A DNA stretch of 64,000 nt from Micromonospora sp. WMMD882. Lineage in GTDB: Bacteria > Actinomycetota > Actinomycetes > Mycobacteriales > Micromonosporaceae. The position numbers were made by a program, and so were the translations under genes. Position 1 is the stretch's first letter; each line of letters begins with the position of its first letter. The DNA lies in the NCBI RefSeq assembly GCF_027497255.1, contig NZ_CP114903.1, positions 6,014,001 to 6,078,000 of the forward strand, read 5' to 3'. Under the pieces are notes generated by a model. The model was not told the DNA's origin and ran no database searches. It worked only from the letters and a program-made list of their open reading frames with translations. Positions 9,117 to 16,343 of the stretch are shown one piece after another.

Positions 9117-9331
9117 CCAGCCACGGGCCGACGATGCCGGAGTGGACGTGTGGCGGGTGCGGGCTGCCGTGGCCGTGCCCGACCCGGCGGCGGGAGCTGC
9201 GGGCGGAGTTCGACGGCGCCCCGATGTCGCTGACCATCCACATGCGGTCCTGGTTCGCCTCCGCCGCCGAGGACCTCGGCACGGCGCCGGCCGGGGCGTT
9301 GCACGCGCGGTTCGTCGGATGGACGACGTGA
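9113..9331 (+). CDS. Small Cys-rich protein (WTC-x2-CG-x3-WPC family)
   Basis: 72 residues from GTG 9113, coupled to the preceding gene by a 4-base overlap; an in-frame ATG 21 bases later is an alternative. The N-terminus has EWTCGGCGLPWPCPTRR, a tight three-cysteine cluster that could bind metal, then a helical part (MSLTIHMRSWFASAAEDL) and a conserved end LHARFVGW. Similar small actinobacterial proteins are sometimes labelled flavin reductase, which the sequence does not support. Function unknown. Confidence 0.6.
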   Translation: MTSHGPTMPEWTCGGCGLPWPCPTRRRELRAEFDGAPMSLTIHMRSWFASAAEDLGTAPAGALHARFVGWTT

Positions 9332-9615
9332 CGACGCTGAAGGCCGGCGACCTGGTGCAGGTGACGAGGGCGGCCAGCGTGCAGTTCGTCCAGCCGATCA
9401 CGTTCCGGGTGATCCGGGTCCTCGACTGGCCCGCGTACGACAGGTGGATCTGGTTGGACGGCTACCAGCTCGACGCCTCCGGCGACGCCGTCGCCCGCCG
9501 GACCATCTACGTACAGCCGGCGGGATTGCTGGCGCAGCGGGCCCGGCCCGCTCCCGCGCCGCGCGGCCCGGCGACGTCACGGCGGCCCGGCGCGCGGGGA
9601 CGTCAGCCTGACTGA
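9319..9615 (+). CDS. Small hypothetical protein, third of the coupled set
   Basis: 98 residues from ATG 9319. A GTG at 9328 would make a 4-base GTGA overlap with the previous stop, matching the preceding junction, and may be the true start. The sequence looks like a small beta-barrel (LKAGDLVQVTRAAS, TFRVIRVLDW, WIWLDGYQLD) with a basic Pro/Arg tail. Its 3' end overlaps the 3' end of the oppositely oriented TIR gene by 13 bases. Function unknown. Confidence 0.6.
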   Translation: MDDVTTLKAGDLVQVTRAASVQFVQPITFRVIRVLDWPAYDRWIWLDGYQLDASGDAVARRTIYVQPAGLLAQRARPAPAPRGPATSRRPGARGRQPD

Positions 9616-10034
9616 ACGGTGATGTCGGGGTCAGCGTCGGCAGCCGTGGCGAAATTCGCGCTGGCGGCCTTGAGGCAACGCGAGTTGTGTCGGCTGTCGG
9701 GAGGAACGTCTACGCCGGCAACGGCAACGAGTTCGTCATATCGTGCCGGCCGGAGCGTGTCGGTCCCCGTCAGCAGGAGAAGTGGAACTCCTCGGCGTGC
9801 GGCCTCGCTGGCCTCGAATCGTGTCCATAGTGTGTGCAGGTAGTTCGGCGACACTACGGCAATGAACGTTCCAGCGGCTTCCAGCGCACAGGTGACCGCG
9901 AAATGCCTGTCAATATCATGTGGATGATGTAGATCGTCGATGTAGACGCTTTTCAGGTGGCCGAGCAGCGCCTCGATCTGGACGAGTCGTTCAAGACTGT
10001 TGTCGCGTCTGCTGTAGCTCACGAAGGCAGTCAT
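9603..10034 (-). CDS. Small stand-alone TIR-domain protein
   Basis: 143 residues, essentially one TIR domain: FVSYSRRDN at residues 4-12 (strand A and BB-type region), VYIDDL near 30, then FIAVVSPNYLHTLWTRFE with Trp70 and Glu74 where TIR NADases have the conserved W and catalytic Glu, and LLLLTGTDTL. Bacterial TIR domains often cleave NAD+ or make cyclic-ADPR signals in antiphage defence; here that is inference. Its start overlaps the stop of the upstream small gene as ATGA (10031-10034). Base composition is clearly lower in GC than the neighbours, suggesting transfer. Confidence 0.75.
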   Translation of the reverse strand: MTAFVSYSRRDNSLERLVQIEALLGHLKSVYIDDLHHPHDIDRHFAVTCALEAAGTFIAVVSPNYLHTLWTRFEASEAARRGVPLLLLTGTDTLRPARYDELVAVAGVDVPPDSRHNSRCLKAASANFATAADADPDITVQSG

Positions 10035-10303
10035 GGCGAACCGTGGCTGCTGATGAGGTGGCGCCGTGGCTGGGCGGTGTCGGTGTCGATGCCGGGAGAA
10101 TCGGCCCGATCCGGCATCGTCAGGTGGCGCCCATGGTCGCTCTGAGCCGACGCTGACAAGCGTGGCTGAAGGAATCGGTAAGCCGAAAGAAGTAGGCTGC
10201 CGTTCACCGTGGCTAGCGGCGACATGGCCGTGTGAAGGGCCTTGAGCGCGGCATCGCCAGCAAATTCCCCTGGTGGTGAGGCATTGATGTCAGACTTACT
10301 CAT
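10031..10303 (-). CDS. Small hypothetical protein coupled to the TIR gene
   Basis: 90 residues from ATG 10303 (GTG 10309 also possible). No recognised family. The first half is helix-like (FAGDAALKALHTAMSPLATV, then LLLSAYRFL) and the rest is polar and rich in Asp, Arg and His. Support for a gene comes mostly from the ATGA overlap with the TIR start and the shared low-GC composition. No strong ribosome-binding site. It could be a truncated remnant. Confidence 0.4.
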   Translation of the reverse strand: MSKSDINASPPGEFAGDAALKALHTAMSPLATVNGSLLLSAYRFLQPRLSASAQSDHGRHLTMPDRADSPGIDTDTAQPRRHLISSHGSP

Positions 10304-10367
10304 GCCCACGTGGTGATGGTGTCAGATTATTTTGGCAAGTGCCAGTTGACTATTTCCGGCAGATAGG

Positions 10368-10568
10368 TTAAAAGGCGTCATTCCGGTTGACGCCCGACAT
10401 CTGTGGGTAGCGGACCGCCGTCATTACGAGGACCGCGGCGAGCAGCACGAACCCGGCCTCAACCAGCAGGAGGACCGCGACGAAGGCGGTGGTTCCCAGG
10501 GAAGCGACGATCTCGGAAAGCTTCCTCGACGGTCGTTCGCGGCCGGTCAAGAGGTTGATGACCTCCAT
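10368..10568 (-). CDS. Small single-pass membrane protein
   Basis: 66 residues with a GGGGGA ribosome-binding site just before ATG 10568. A polar basic N-terminus (about 1-20) is followed by a long hydrophobic stretch (about 24-52, AFVAVLLLVEAGFVLLAAVLVM) that spans the membrane once or as a tight hairpin. It lies upstream of the TIR pair on the same strand, 65 bases away. No family recognised. Confidence 0.5.
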   Translation of the reverse strand: MEVINLLTGRERPSRKLSEIVASLGTTAFVAVLLLVEAGFVLLAAVLVMTAVRYPQMSGVNRNDAF

Positions 10569-10790
10569 CGATCCCCCGTGCCGGCACGGTCACCTGCCGT
10601 GGCAACGTCGTGGACGGCGCGAGGGAACGCCCCGGGGTGGTCGGCGACACGGTTGATCGGCGGAACCCGGCTCTCAAGGGCGGCGACCGAGTGCGGTACG
10701 CCCGCTGTTCTGTCCCCAAGTTGCCCCCACACTCATCGGGGCGGCCTGCGGGGGCATCCTCAGCAGTCCGCTTCGCATGCTCACGGTGTG

Positions 10791-10863
10791 TGCGCCTGGC
10801 AGGATTCGAACCTGCGGCCTTGGGATTAGAAGTCCCCTGCTCTATCCGCTGAGCTACAGGCGC
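10791..10863 (-). tRNA. tRNA-Arg (anticodon TCT)
   Basis: 73 bases forming a full cloverleaf on the minus strand. The acceptor arm GCGCCTG (10857-10863) pairs with CAGGCGC and is followed by discriminator A at 10791. The D-arm GCTC..GAGC, the anticodon stem GGGGA/TCCC with loop CTTCTAA, and the T-arm GCAGG TTCGAAT CCTGC are all intact. CCA is not encoded. The tRNA 3' end faces the lower-GC TIR block, the usual orientation for a tRNA used as an integration site. Confidence 0.95.
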
Positions 10864-11130
10864 ATGGCGTGCCCGGCGAGGCCGGCGGCACGTGTGGTGC
10901 GCCAAGAGGGTACCGCCGAGCGGGGGTGTCGCGGTGGTACGGGGCCGGACGCCGTACGCGCTGCGCCGCCGCGCCCACTGTGTCACCGCCCCCGCCCACC
11001 GGACACCCGGTTTCCGCCCACCGGACAGCCCCGCCACCGTCCGCTGGATCGACCAAGGGCTTCGTGGGCGGATCCGTACCCAAGGTTCTTGACCGACAGC
11101 GGCGGGCGGCGGGGCTGGTGGCGGGGGTGG

Positions 11131-11526
11131 TCAGTTGGGGATGGGGTCGGCGGGCTGGTCGGGGGCGGGTGGGGGCAGGTCGCGCAGGTGCTTGTTGTTG
11201 CGGGGCTCCTGGCGGGTCTTGGCGTCGTTGAGCCGCCGCCGCAGGTCGTCCCGGCAGTCGTTGAGCGCCGCGTGCAGGTCCTCCTCGGTGGAGGTGGTGA
11301 CGATCTTCTGCTGGCCGGCGATCCAGCACTCCAGGGTGACCTTCTGCCCCCGGGCCTCGCGGTCCTTGACCGACACCTCCAACTCGGTGGCGTCGGCGTG
11401 GAACCCGGCCAACCGGGCGTCCAGCGTCGCGAACTGCTCGGCGATCCAGTTTCGGTCGCCCTGGGAGAACCCGGCCCCGACGCGCAGGCACTCGGCGACG
11501 GTGGCGGGGTTCGTGACCGCGCTCAT
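11131..11526 (-). CDS. HPF/RaiA-like ribosome hibernation factor (short form)
   Basis: 131 residues. The S30AE-type domain occupies about 20-105: IAEQFATLDARLAGF, LEVSVKDREARGQKVTLECWI, then the helix DLHAALNDCRDDLRRRLNDAK. HPF proteins bind the small ribosomal subunit and inactivate ribosomes in stationary phase. It lacks the C-terminal dimerisation domain of long HPF, so it is a short or specialised relative. The Pro-rich tail has no known role. Monocistronic, divergent from the ssb paralogue. Confidence 0.75.
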   Translation of the reverse strand: MSAVTNPATVAECLRVGAGFSQGDRNWIAEQFATLDARLAGFHADATELEVSVKDREARGQKVTLECWIAGQQKIVTTSTEEDLHAALNDCRDDLRRRLNDAKTRQEPRNNKHLRDLPPPAPDQPADPIPN

Positions 11527-11950
11527 CGCCGCGCCTCACCGTGGGCGCGGGCGGCGACGTTCGTACCGGAGGGGCACGTTCTCGACATGGTGGTTGACCT
11601 TTCCCTGGGGCGATGCGGCGCTGTGGTCCGCGGGTCGTTCCGGTCCGTGGCCACGTCCGCTCCTTTCCTGGTACGCCGGCAGCTACGGCCGGTTGATCGG
11701 CAGGTACCCCGTCGGGGGCCCACCGGAAACGCGTTGCCGGTCGCTGCGGGCGCTCTGATCGTCGCCCGGCGTGCGGCCCCCGCCCCAGGGCCGATGGTCA
11801 TAGCACACCGGGACCTTGATCAGGTTGTTGTCCACAGGCGGTCCCGTTGTCCACAGGTCGGCGACTCGGGGTGGCCCGGCGGGCGGCGGTGGGTCAGGCT
11901 CGGCGGCGAGTCGACTCACCTCACCAGCCCGGATCTCCCCTGGAGGGACG
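11527..11950. other. Divergent gene-free region between HPF-like gene and ssb paralogue
   Basis: 424 bases without a convincing gene: weak frames on both strands lack ribosome-binding sites and coding character. It holds the start regions of both flanking genes and two DnaA-box sequences (listed separately). Confidence 0.6.
11828..11855 (+). promoter_or_regulatory. Two tandem DnaA boxes upstream of the ssb paralogue
   Basis: The nonamer TTGTCCACA occurs twice in direct orientation, at 11828-11836 and 11847-11855, each followed by GG, 19 bases start to start. This is the high-GC actinobacterial DnaA-box consensus. The spacing is close to two helical turns, so two DnaA molecules would sit on the same face. 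The boxes end 95 bases before the ssb start, consistent with transcription control. There are no dnaA, dnaN or AT-rich unwinding features, so this is not the chromosomal origin. Confidence 0.7.
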
Positions 11951-12862
11951 ATGTTCGATACCTACGTCACGATCGTCGGCAACGTGCTGACCGCCCCGGA
12001 GTGGCGGCGGACCACCCAGAGCGGCACCCTGGTCGCCAACTTCAAGGTGGCCTCCACCGCCCGCCGGCTCGACCGGGACAGCGGCCGGTGGGTCGACGGC
12101 AACAGCCTGCGCGTCCGGGTCAACTGCTGGCGCAAGCTGGCCGAGGGGGTGGCCGCCTCGGTGATGGTCGGTGACCCGGTGGTGGTGGCCGGCCGCCTCT
12201 ACACGCGGGACTGGATCGACGACACCGGCAACCAGCGCACCCTCTACGAGCTGGAGGCGGTCGCCGTCGGTCACGACCTGGCCCGGGGCCGGGGGCGGTT
12301 CGTGCGCAACCGGCCGAGCATGGCGACCAGCGCCGTCGAGGACACCGAGGCCGAGCGCCGGGTGCACGGCGAGCCGACCCAGCCGGTGCCCGACGACCAG
12401 GCGCCCGCCGCTCTGGACGAGCGCCCGCTGGACGACGACTTCGAGCTGCCCGCCCTGGGCGCGCCGCGTCGCCTGTCCGGTTTCCCGGTCCGCGCGACCG
12501 ACCTCGGGCCGGACCCGTTCGACCCGGCCACCGACAGCGAGCCGACCGACAGCATGCCGCCCGACAGCGCGTCGGACGGCGGGGGGCTGACGGGCTGGGC
12601 GGCGACGGGCCGAGGACTGGGCGGGCGGGCCCTGGACGGGCGGGGCGAGATGGGCGAGGGAAGCGACGACGGGTCGGCGACGGCCGTCGACGCGTACGCC
12701 GTCGGGGCTGCCACCGGGTCGGCCGACGAGCTGGACCCGCTGCCCGAGGAGCCGGAGCAGGAGCAGGAGCCGGGCACGCCGGCCGAGGGCGTCGACCGGG
12801 GGGTGACGGCGTCGGGCCAGCGTGGCCGGCGCGGGCGCGGCCGGCAGCCCGTCCCCGCCTGA
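11951..12862 (+). CDS. ssb: Single-stranded DNA-binding protein paralogue
   Basis: 303 residues from ATG 11951, with GGAGGG about 4 bases upstream. Residues 1-115 form the SSB OB-fold: YVTIVGNVLTAPEWR, ANFKVAST, RVRVNCWRKLAEGVAASV, then VVVAGRLYTRDW. The long acidic, Gly/Asp-rich disordered tail (about 130-303) lacks the usual acidic tip ending in PF that recruits partner proteins; it ends in basic RGRRGRGRQ. It is therefore probably a specialised second SSB rather than the essential replication copy, which normally lies with rpsF and rpsR. Twin DnaA boxes lie upstream and a strong hairpin follows. Confidence 0.88.
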   Translation: MFDTYVTIVGNVLTAPEWRRTTQSGTLVANFKVASTARRLDRDSGRWVDGNSLRVRVNCWRKLAEGVAASVMVGDPVVVAGRLYTRDWIDDTGNQRTLYELEAVAVGHDLARGRGRFVRNRPSMATSAVEDTEAERRVHGEPTQPVPDDQAPAALDERPLDDDFELPALGAPRRLSGFPVRATDLGPDPFDPATDSEPTDSMPPDSASDGGGLTGWAATGRGLGGRALDGRGEMGEGSDDGSATAVDAYAVGAATGSADELDPLPEEPEQEQEPGTPAEGVDRGVTASGQRGRRGRGRQPVPA

Positions 12863-12902
12863 TCGACCACGGTCGCCGTGCTCCCGGTGACCGTCCCGGC
12901 AC

Positions 12903-12939
12903 GTCGCCGCCGTCGACCCGGACGGTCGACGGCGGCGAC
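12903..12939 (+). terminator. Strong hairpin after ssb
   Basis: A perfect 16-base stem (12903-12918 with 12924-12939) closes a 5-base loop, 40 bases after the ssb stop and 27 before the cobD start. There is no U-tract, as is common in actinomycete terminators. Confidence 0.7.
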
Positions 12940-12966
12940 TAGGCTGACCGTCCGGAGGTGGTACAG

Positions 12967-14043
12967 GTGCGGCAGGCAGGCACCGCGGCCGACGCGGTGG
13001 GACTGGTGGCCGGGTACGCGCTGGACGCCTTCCTCGGTGACCCCAGGCGATGGCATCCGGTGGCCGGTTTCGGTCGGGTCGCCGGCACGGTGGAACGGCG
13101 GCTCTACCGGCCCGACCAGGCGTCCGGGGCGGCGTTCACCGCCCTCGCCGTCGGTGTGCCGGTGCTGCTCGGCGCGGCGGCGGCCCGGGCCACCCGGCGT
13201 CGGCCGGTGGCCCGCGCGGCGCTGGTCGCGGCGGCCACCTGGACGGTGCTCGGCGGTCGCACGCTGCGCGACGAGTCACGGGCGATGAGCTGCGCGCTGC
13301 GCCGGGGCGACGTGCCGGCGGCCCGACGTCGCCTCAGCCACCTCTGCGGCCGGGATCCGTCAGCGCTCGACGAGCCGGAGCTGGCCCGGGCCACCGTCGA
13401 GTCGGTCGCGGAGAACACCTCTGACGCGGTCGTCGCCCCGCTGTTCTGGGGCGCGGTCGCCGGGCTGCCGGGGCTGCTCGGCTACCGCGCGGCGAACACG
13501 CTGGACGCCATGGTCGGCCACCGGTCACCCCGCTACGCCCGGTTCGGCACCCCGGCCGCCCGCCTCGACGACCTGCTCAACCTGGCGCCCGCCCGACTGA
13601 CCGGGCTGCTCACCGTGGCGGTGGCCCCGGTGGCGAAGGGTGACCGGGAGCGGGCCTGGCACGTGTGGCGACGCGACCGGCACGACCACCCGAGCCCCAA
13701 CGCGGGGCAGTGCGAGTCGGCCATGGCCGGGGCGCTCGGGGTGCGGCTCGGTGGGCGCAACGTCTACGCCGGCCGCTCCGAGGTGCGCCCGTACCTCGGG
13801 GACGGCCCCCGCCCGGAGGCCCGGCACCTGAAACGGGCCGCCCGGATCTCCGGCGCGGTCGGGTTGTCCGCGCTGGCGGTCGCCGCCGCCCTCACGCTCG
13901 GCCGGGCCGCCGCCGTCTCCCTCGGCCGGGCCGCCACTGGCGCGTTCGGTCGGGCCGCCGCCCTCACGCCCGGCCGGGCGGACGCTGCCCCGCTCGGTCG
14001 GGCGGACGCTGCCCCGCTCCGGTACCGGGGGCGTGGGCGGTGA
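12967..14043 (+). CDS. cobD: Adenosylcobinamide-phosphate synthase
   Basis: 358 residues. GTG 12967 is chosen because GGAGG (12954-12958) lies 8 bases upstream; the GTG at 12958 overlaps that site. CobD/CbiB is a membrane protein attaching the aminopropanol-derived arm to adenosylcobyric acid. Family signatures are [60 protein letters not shown] and [23 protein letters not shown]. The C-terminal 60 residues are a repetitive tail of LGRA units beyond the normal end. GTGA overlap with cobQ: a two-gene operon. Confidence 0.95.
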   Translation: MRQAGTAADAVGLVAGYALDAFLGDPRRWHPVAGFGRVAGTVERRLYRPDQASGAAFTALAVGVPVLLGAAAARATRRRPVARAALVAAATWTVLGGRTLRDESRAMSCALRRGDVPAARRRLSHLCGRDPSALDEPELARATVESVAENTSDAVVAPLFWGAVAGLPGLLGYRAANTLDAMVGHRSPRYARFGTPAARLDDLLNLAPARLTGLLTVAVAPVAKGDRERAWHVWRRDRHDHPSPNAGQCESAMAGALGVRLGGRNVYAGRSEVRPYLGDGPRPEARHLKRAARISGAVGLSALAVAAALTLGRAAAVSLGRAATGAFGRAAALTPGRADAAPLGRADAAPLRYRGRGR

Positions 14044-15599
14044 GCGGAGGGCTCCTGGTCGCCGGCACCACCTCGGACGCGGGCAAGAGCGTGCTGACCG
14101 CCGGCATCTGCCGCTGGCTGCGCCGACGCGGGGTGAAGGTCGCCCCGTTCAAGGCGCAGAACATGTCCAACAACTCGGCCGTGGTGGTCGGCCCGGACGG
14201 CCGGGGCGGTGAGCTGGGCCGGGCGCAGGCGATGCAGGCCGCCGCCTGCGGGCTCGCCCCGGACCTGCGGTTCAACCCGGTGCTGCTCAAGCCGGGCAGC
14301 GACCTGGCCAGCCAGGTGGTGCTGCTCGGCGAGGCGGTCGACACGGTCACCGCCGGGAACTTCCACGCCCTGCGTCCCCGGCTCGCGGCGACCGCCCACG
14401 CCGCCCTGGCCGAGCTGCGCGCCGAGTACGACGTGGTGATCTGCGAGGGGGCCGGCAGCCCTGCCGAGATCAACCTGCGGGCGGGCGACTACGTGAACCT
14501 CGGGCTGGCCCGGCAGGCCGGGCTGCCGGTGATCGTGGTCGGCGACATCGACCGGGGCGGCGTGTTCGCCTCCATGTTCGGCACGGTCGCCCTGCTGGAC
14601 GCCGCCGACCAGGCGCTCGTCGCCGGCTTCGTGGTCAACAAGTTCCGCGGTGACCTGGGCCTGCTCCAGCCGGGGCTGGACATGCTGCGCCAGGTCACCG
14701 GCCGCCCCACGTACGGGGTGCTGCCCTGGCGCCTGGACCTCTGGCTGGACGCGGAGGACTCCCTCGCCTACGGGCGGGTGCTCGGCCGGCCGGCCGCGCC
14801 CAGGGGCACGGAGTGGCTCGACGTGGCCGTGGTGCGGCTGCCCCGGATCAGCAACGCCACCGACGTCGAGGCGCTCGCCACCGAGCCCGGCGTACGGGTC
14901 CGGCTGACCGTGGAGCCGGCCGAGCTCGCCGCCGCCGACCTGGTCGTCCTGCCCGGCTCGAAGTCCACCGTGGCCGACCTCGCCTGGCTGCGGGAGACCG
15001 GGCTCGCCGACGCCGTCCGTCGCCACGTGGCCCTCGAAAAGCCGCTGCTCGGCCTTTGTGGCGGCTTCCAGATGCTCGGCCGGGCCATCCACGACCCGGT
15101 GGAGAGCCGACAGGGAACGGTGCCCGGGCTGGGGCTGCTGCCCGTCGAGGTCACCTTCGACGCGCGCAAGACCGTCCGGCGGTCGACCGGCACCGGGCCG
15201 GGCGGGGTCGAGGCACACGGCTACGAGATCCACCACGGGTACGTGTCGTCGGCCGATCCCGGCCTGCCGCCACTGCTCACCTACGCCGACGGCGAGGAGG
15301 AGGGGGCCCGGCTCGGCCCGGTGTCCGGCACCCACTGGCACGGGGTGTTCGAGTCCGACGACTTCCGCCGCCGGTTCCTCACCGAGGCGGCCCGGCAGGC
15401 CGGGCGGCACGGGTTCACGGTCGCCCCGGACACCTCGTTCGCCGCCGCCCGGGAACGCACCCTGGACCTGCTCGGTGACCTGGTCGAGGAGCACCTGGAC
15501 ACCGACGCCCTGTGGCGGCTCGTCGAGTCCGGCCCACCCGCCGGCCTGCCCTTCGTCCCCCCGGGCGCGCCCCCGCCTGACCGACCGGAACCCGGCTGA
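14040..15599 (+). CDS. cobQ: Cobyric acid synthase
   Basis: 519 residues. CobQ uses ATP and glutamine to amidate the b, d, e and g side chains of adenosylcobyrinic acid a,c-diamide. The N-terminal ATPase part has [21 protein letters not shown] and [12 protein letters not shown]. The C-terminal class I glutaminase part has the nucleophile in [12 protein letters not shown] (intact Cys) and the His region GYEIHHG. All signature residues are present, unlike the CobB-like gene at 24.1 kb. Coupled to cobD. Confidence 0.96.
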   Translation: MSGGLLVAGTTSDAGKSVLTAGICRWLRRRGVKVAPFKAQNMSNNSAVVVGPDGRGGELGRAQAMQAAACGLAPDLRFNPVLLKPGSDLASQVVLLGEAVDTVTAGNFHALRPRLAATAHAALAELRAEYDVVICEGAGSPAEINLRAGDYVNLGLARQAGLPVIVVGDIDRGGVFASMFGTVALLDAADQALVAGFVVNKFRGDLGLLQPGLDMLRQVTGRPTYGVLPWRLDLWLDAEDSLAYGRVLGRPAAPRGTEWLDVAVVRLPRISNATDVEALATEPGVRVRLTVEPAELAAADLVVLPGSKSTVADLAWLRETGLADAVRRHVALEKPLLGLCGGFQMLGRAIHDPVESRQGTVPGLGLLPVEVTFDARKTVRRSTGTGPGGVEAHGYEIHHGYVSSADPGLPPLLTYADGEEEGARLGPVSGTHWHGVFESDDFRRRFLTEAARQAGRHGFTVAPDTSFAAARERTLDLLGDLVEEHLDTDALWRLVESGPPAGLPFVPPGAPPPDRPEPG

Positions 15600-15748
15600 T
15601 GCCGTGGCCGGGAAGCGGAGCGGCGACGACGGCAGCGGGCCCGGCGGCGGGTGCCGGCAGGTAGCTCGGTGACAGCCGGGCGACAGCCCGGGTGAGAGTG
15701 GTCCGACGGTAGCCCGGGTGGCGGCGGGTCGTGGTGGACGGCGGCTGC

Positions 15749-16150
15749 TCAGCGGCGGACGTCGGCGGGGTGGTCTGACATCGGCAGGCCCGCCGCGCGC
15801 CACGCCTCGACGCCGCCGATCATGTCGGTGGCCCGGAGCAGCCCGAGCGTCCGCAGGCTCGCCGCCGCCAGGCTGGAGCTGTAGCCCTGTCGGCACACCA
15901 CGATCACCTCCAGGTCGTAGCCGGTCGCCTCGGGGATGCGCCAGGCGCTCGCCGGGTCCAGCCGCCACTCCAGCACGGTACGGTCGATCACCAGCACGCC
16001 GGGCAGCTCGCCCTGCTCGTGGCGCTGCACGTCGGTGCGGGTGTCGACGACGAGGGCGCCCCGACCGGCGGCCTGGACCGTCTGGTGCGGGGTCAACCGG
16101 CGCATACCGGCCCGGGCCTGTTCGAGCAGGGCGTCGACGCCGGGACTCAT
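15749..16150 (-). CDS. Rhodanese-like domain protein
   Basis: 133 residues from ATG 16150; GTG codons slightly upstream are alternatives and none has a strong ribosome-binding site. A single rhodanese domain: LVVDTRTDVQRHEQGELPG, then the active-site loop VVCRQGYSSSLAA with the catalytic Cys, and GGVEAWRAAGLP. Such proteins transfer sulfane sulfur, substrate unknown. Convergent with cobQ. Confidence 0.9.
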   Translation of the reverse strand: MSPGVDALLEQARAGMRRLTPHQTVQAAGRGALVVDTRTDVQRHEQGELPGVLVIDRTVLEWRLDPASAWRIPEATGYDLEVIVVCRQGYSSSLAAASLRTLGLLRATDMIGGVEAWRAAGLPMSDHPADVRR

Positions 16151-16343
16151 CACGGAATGGGACACGACCCGATCATGCCGTCGGCGTCGGCGCTCCGCCC
16201 GCCGAACCAGCTCCGGCCACCCGTTCGGTAGTCCCCCGTCCGGCGACCGCTGCCCGGCGTGACCACCGGTGACGCGGGCCTGTCGCGCCAGCGCGGCCTG
16301 ACGGCCGGCGCGGGCCGCGCTCGGGCCGGTAGCGTCGGCGGAC

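Noticed and set aside
10547..10732. Minus-strand 61-codon frame beside the tRNA as an integrase remnant
   Set aside because: Too short, overlaps the start of the small membrane gene, and shows no integrase catalytic motif.
11523..11801. Minus-strand 92-codon frame in the ssb upstream region
   Set aside because: Arg/Pro/Thr-rich, no ribosome-binding site and no conserved pattern.
11828..11855. Chromosomal origin of replication
   Set aside because: Only two boxes and no dnaA, dnaN, rpmH or AT-rich unwinding region nearby.
10777..12174. Plus-strand frame of about 465 codons starting at the tRNA
   Set aside because: Begins as the reverse complement of tRNA-Arg and runs through the HPF-like gene and the spacer; not a gene.
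13764..15968. Long minus-strand frame opposite cobQ
   Set aside because: Low-complexity translation without a ribosome-binding site; the plus strand encodes cobQ.
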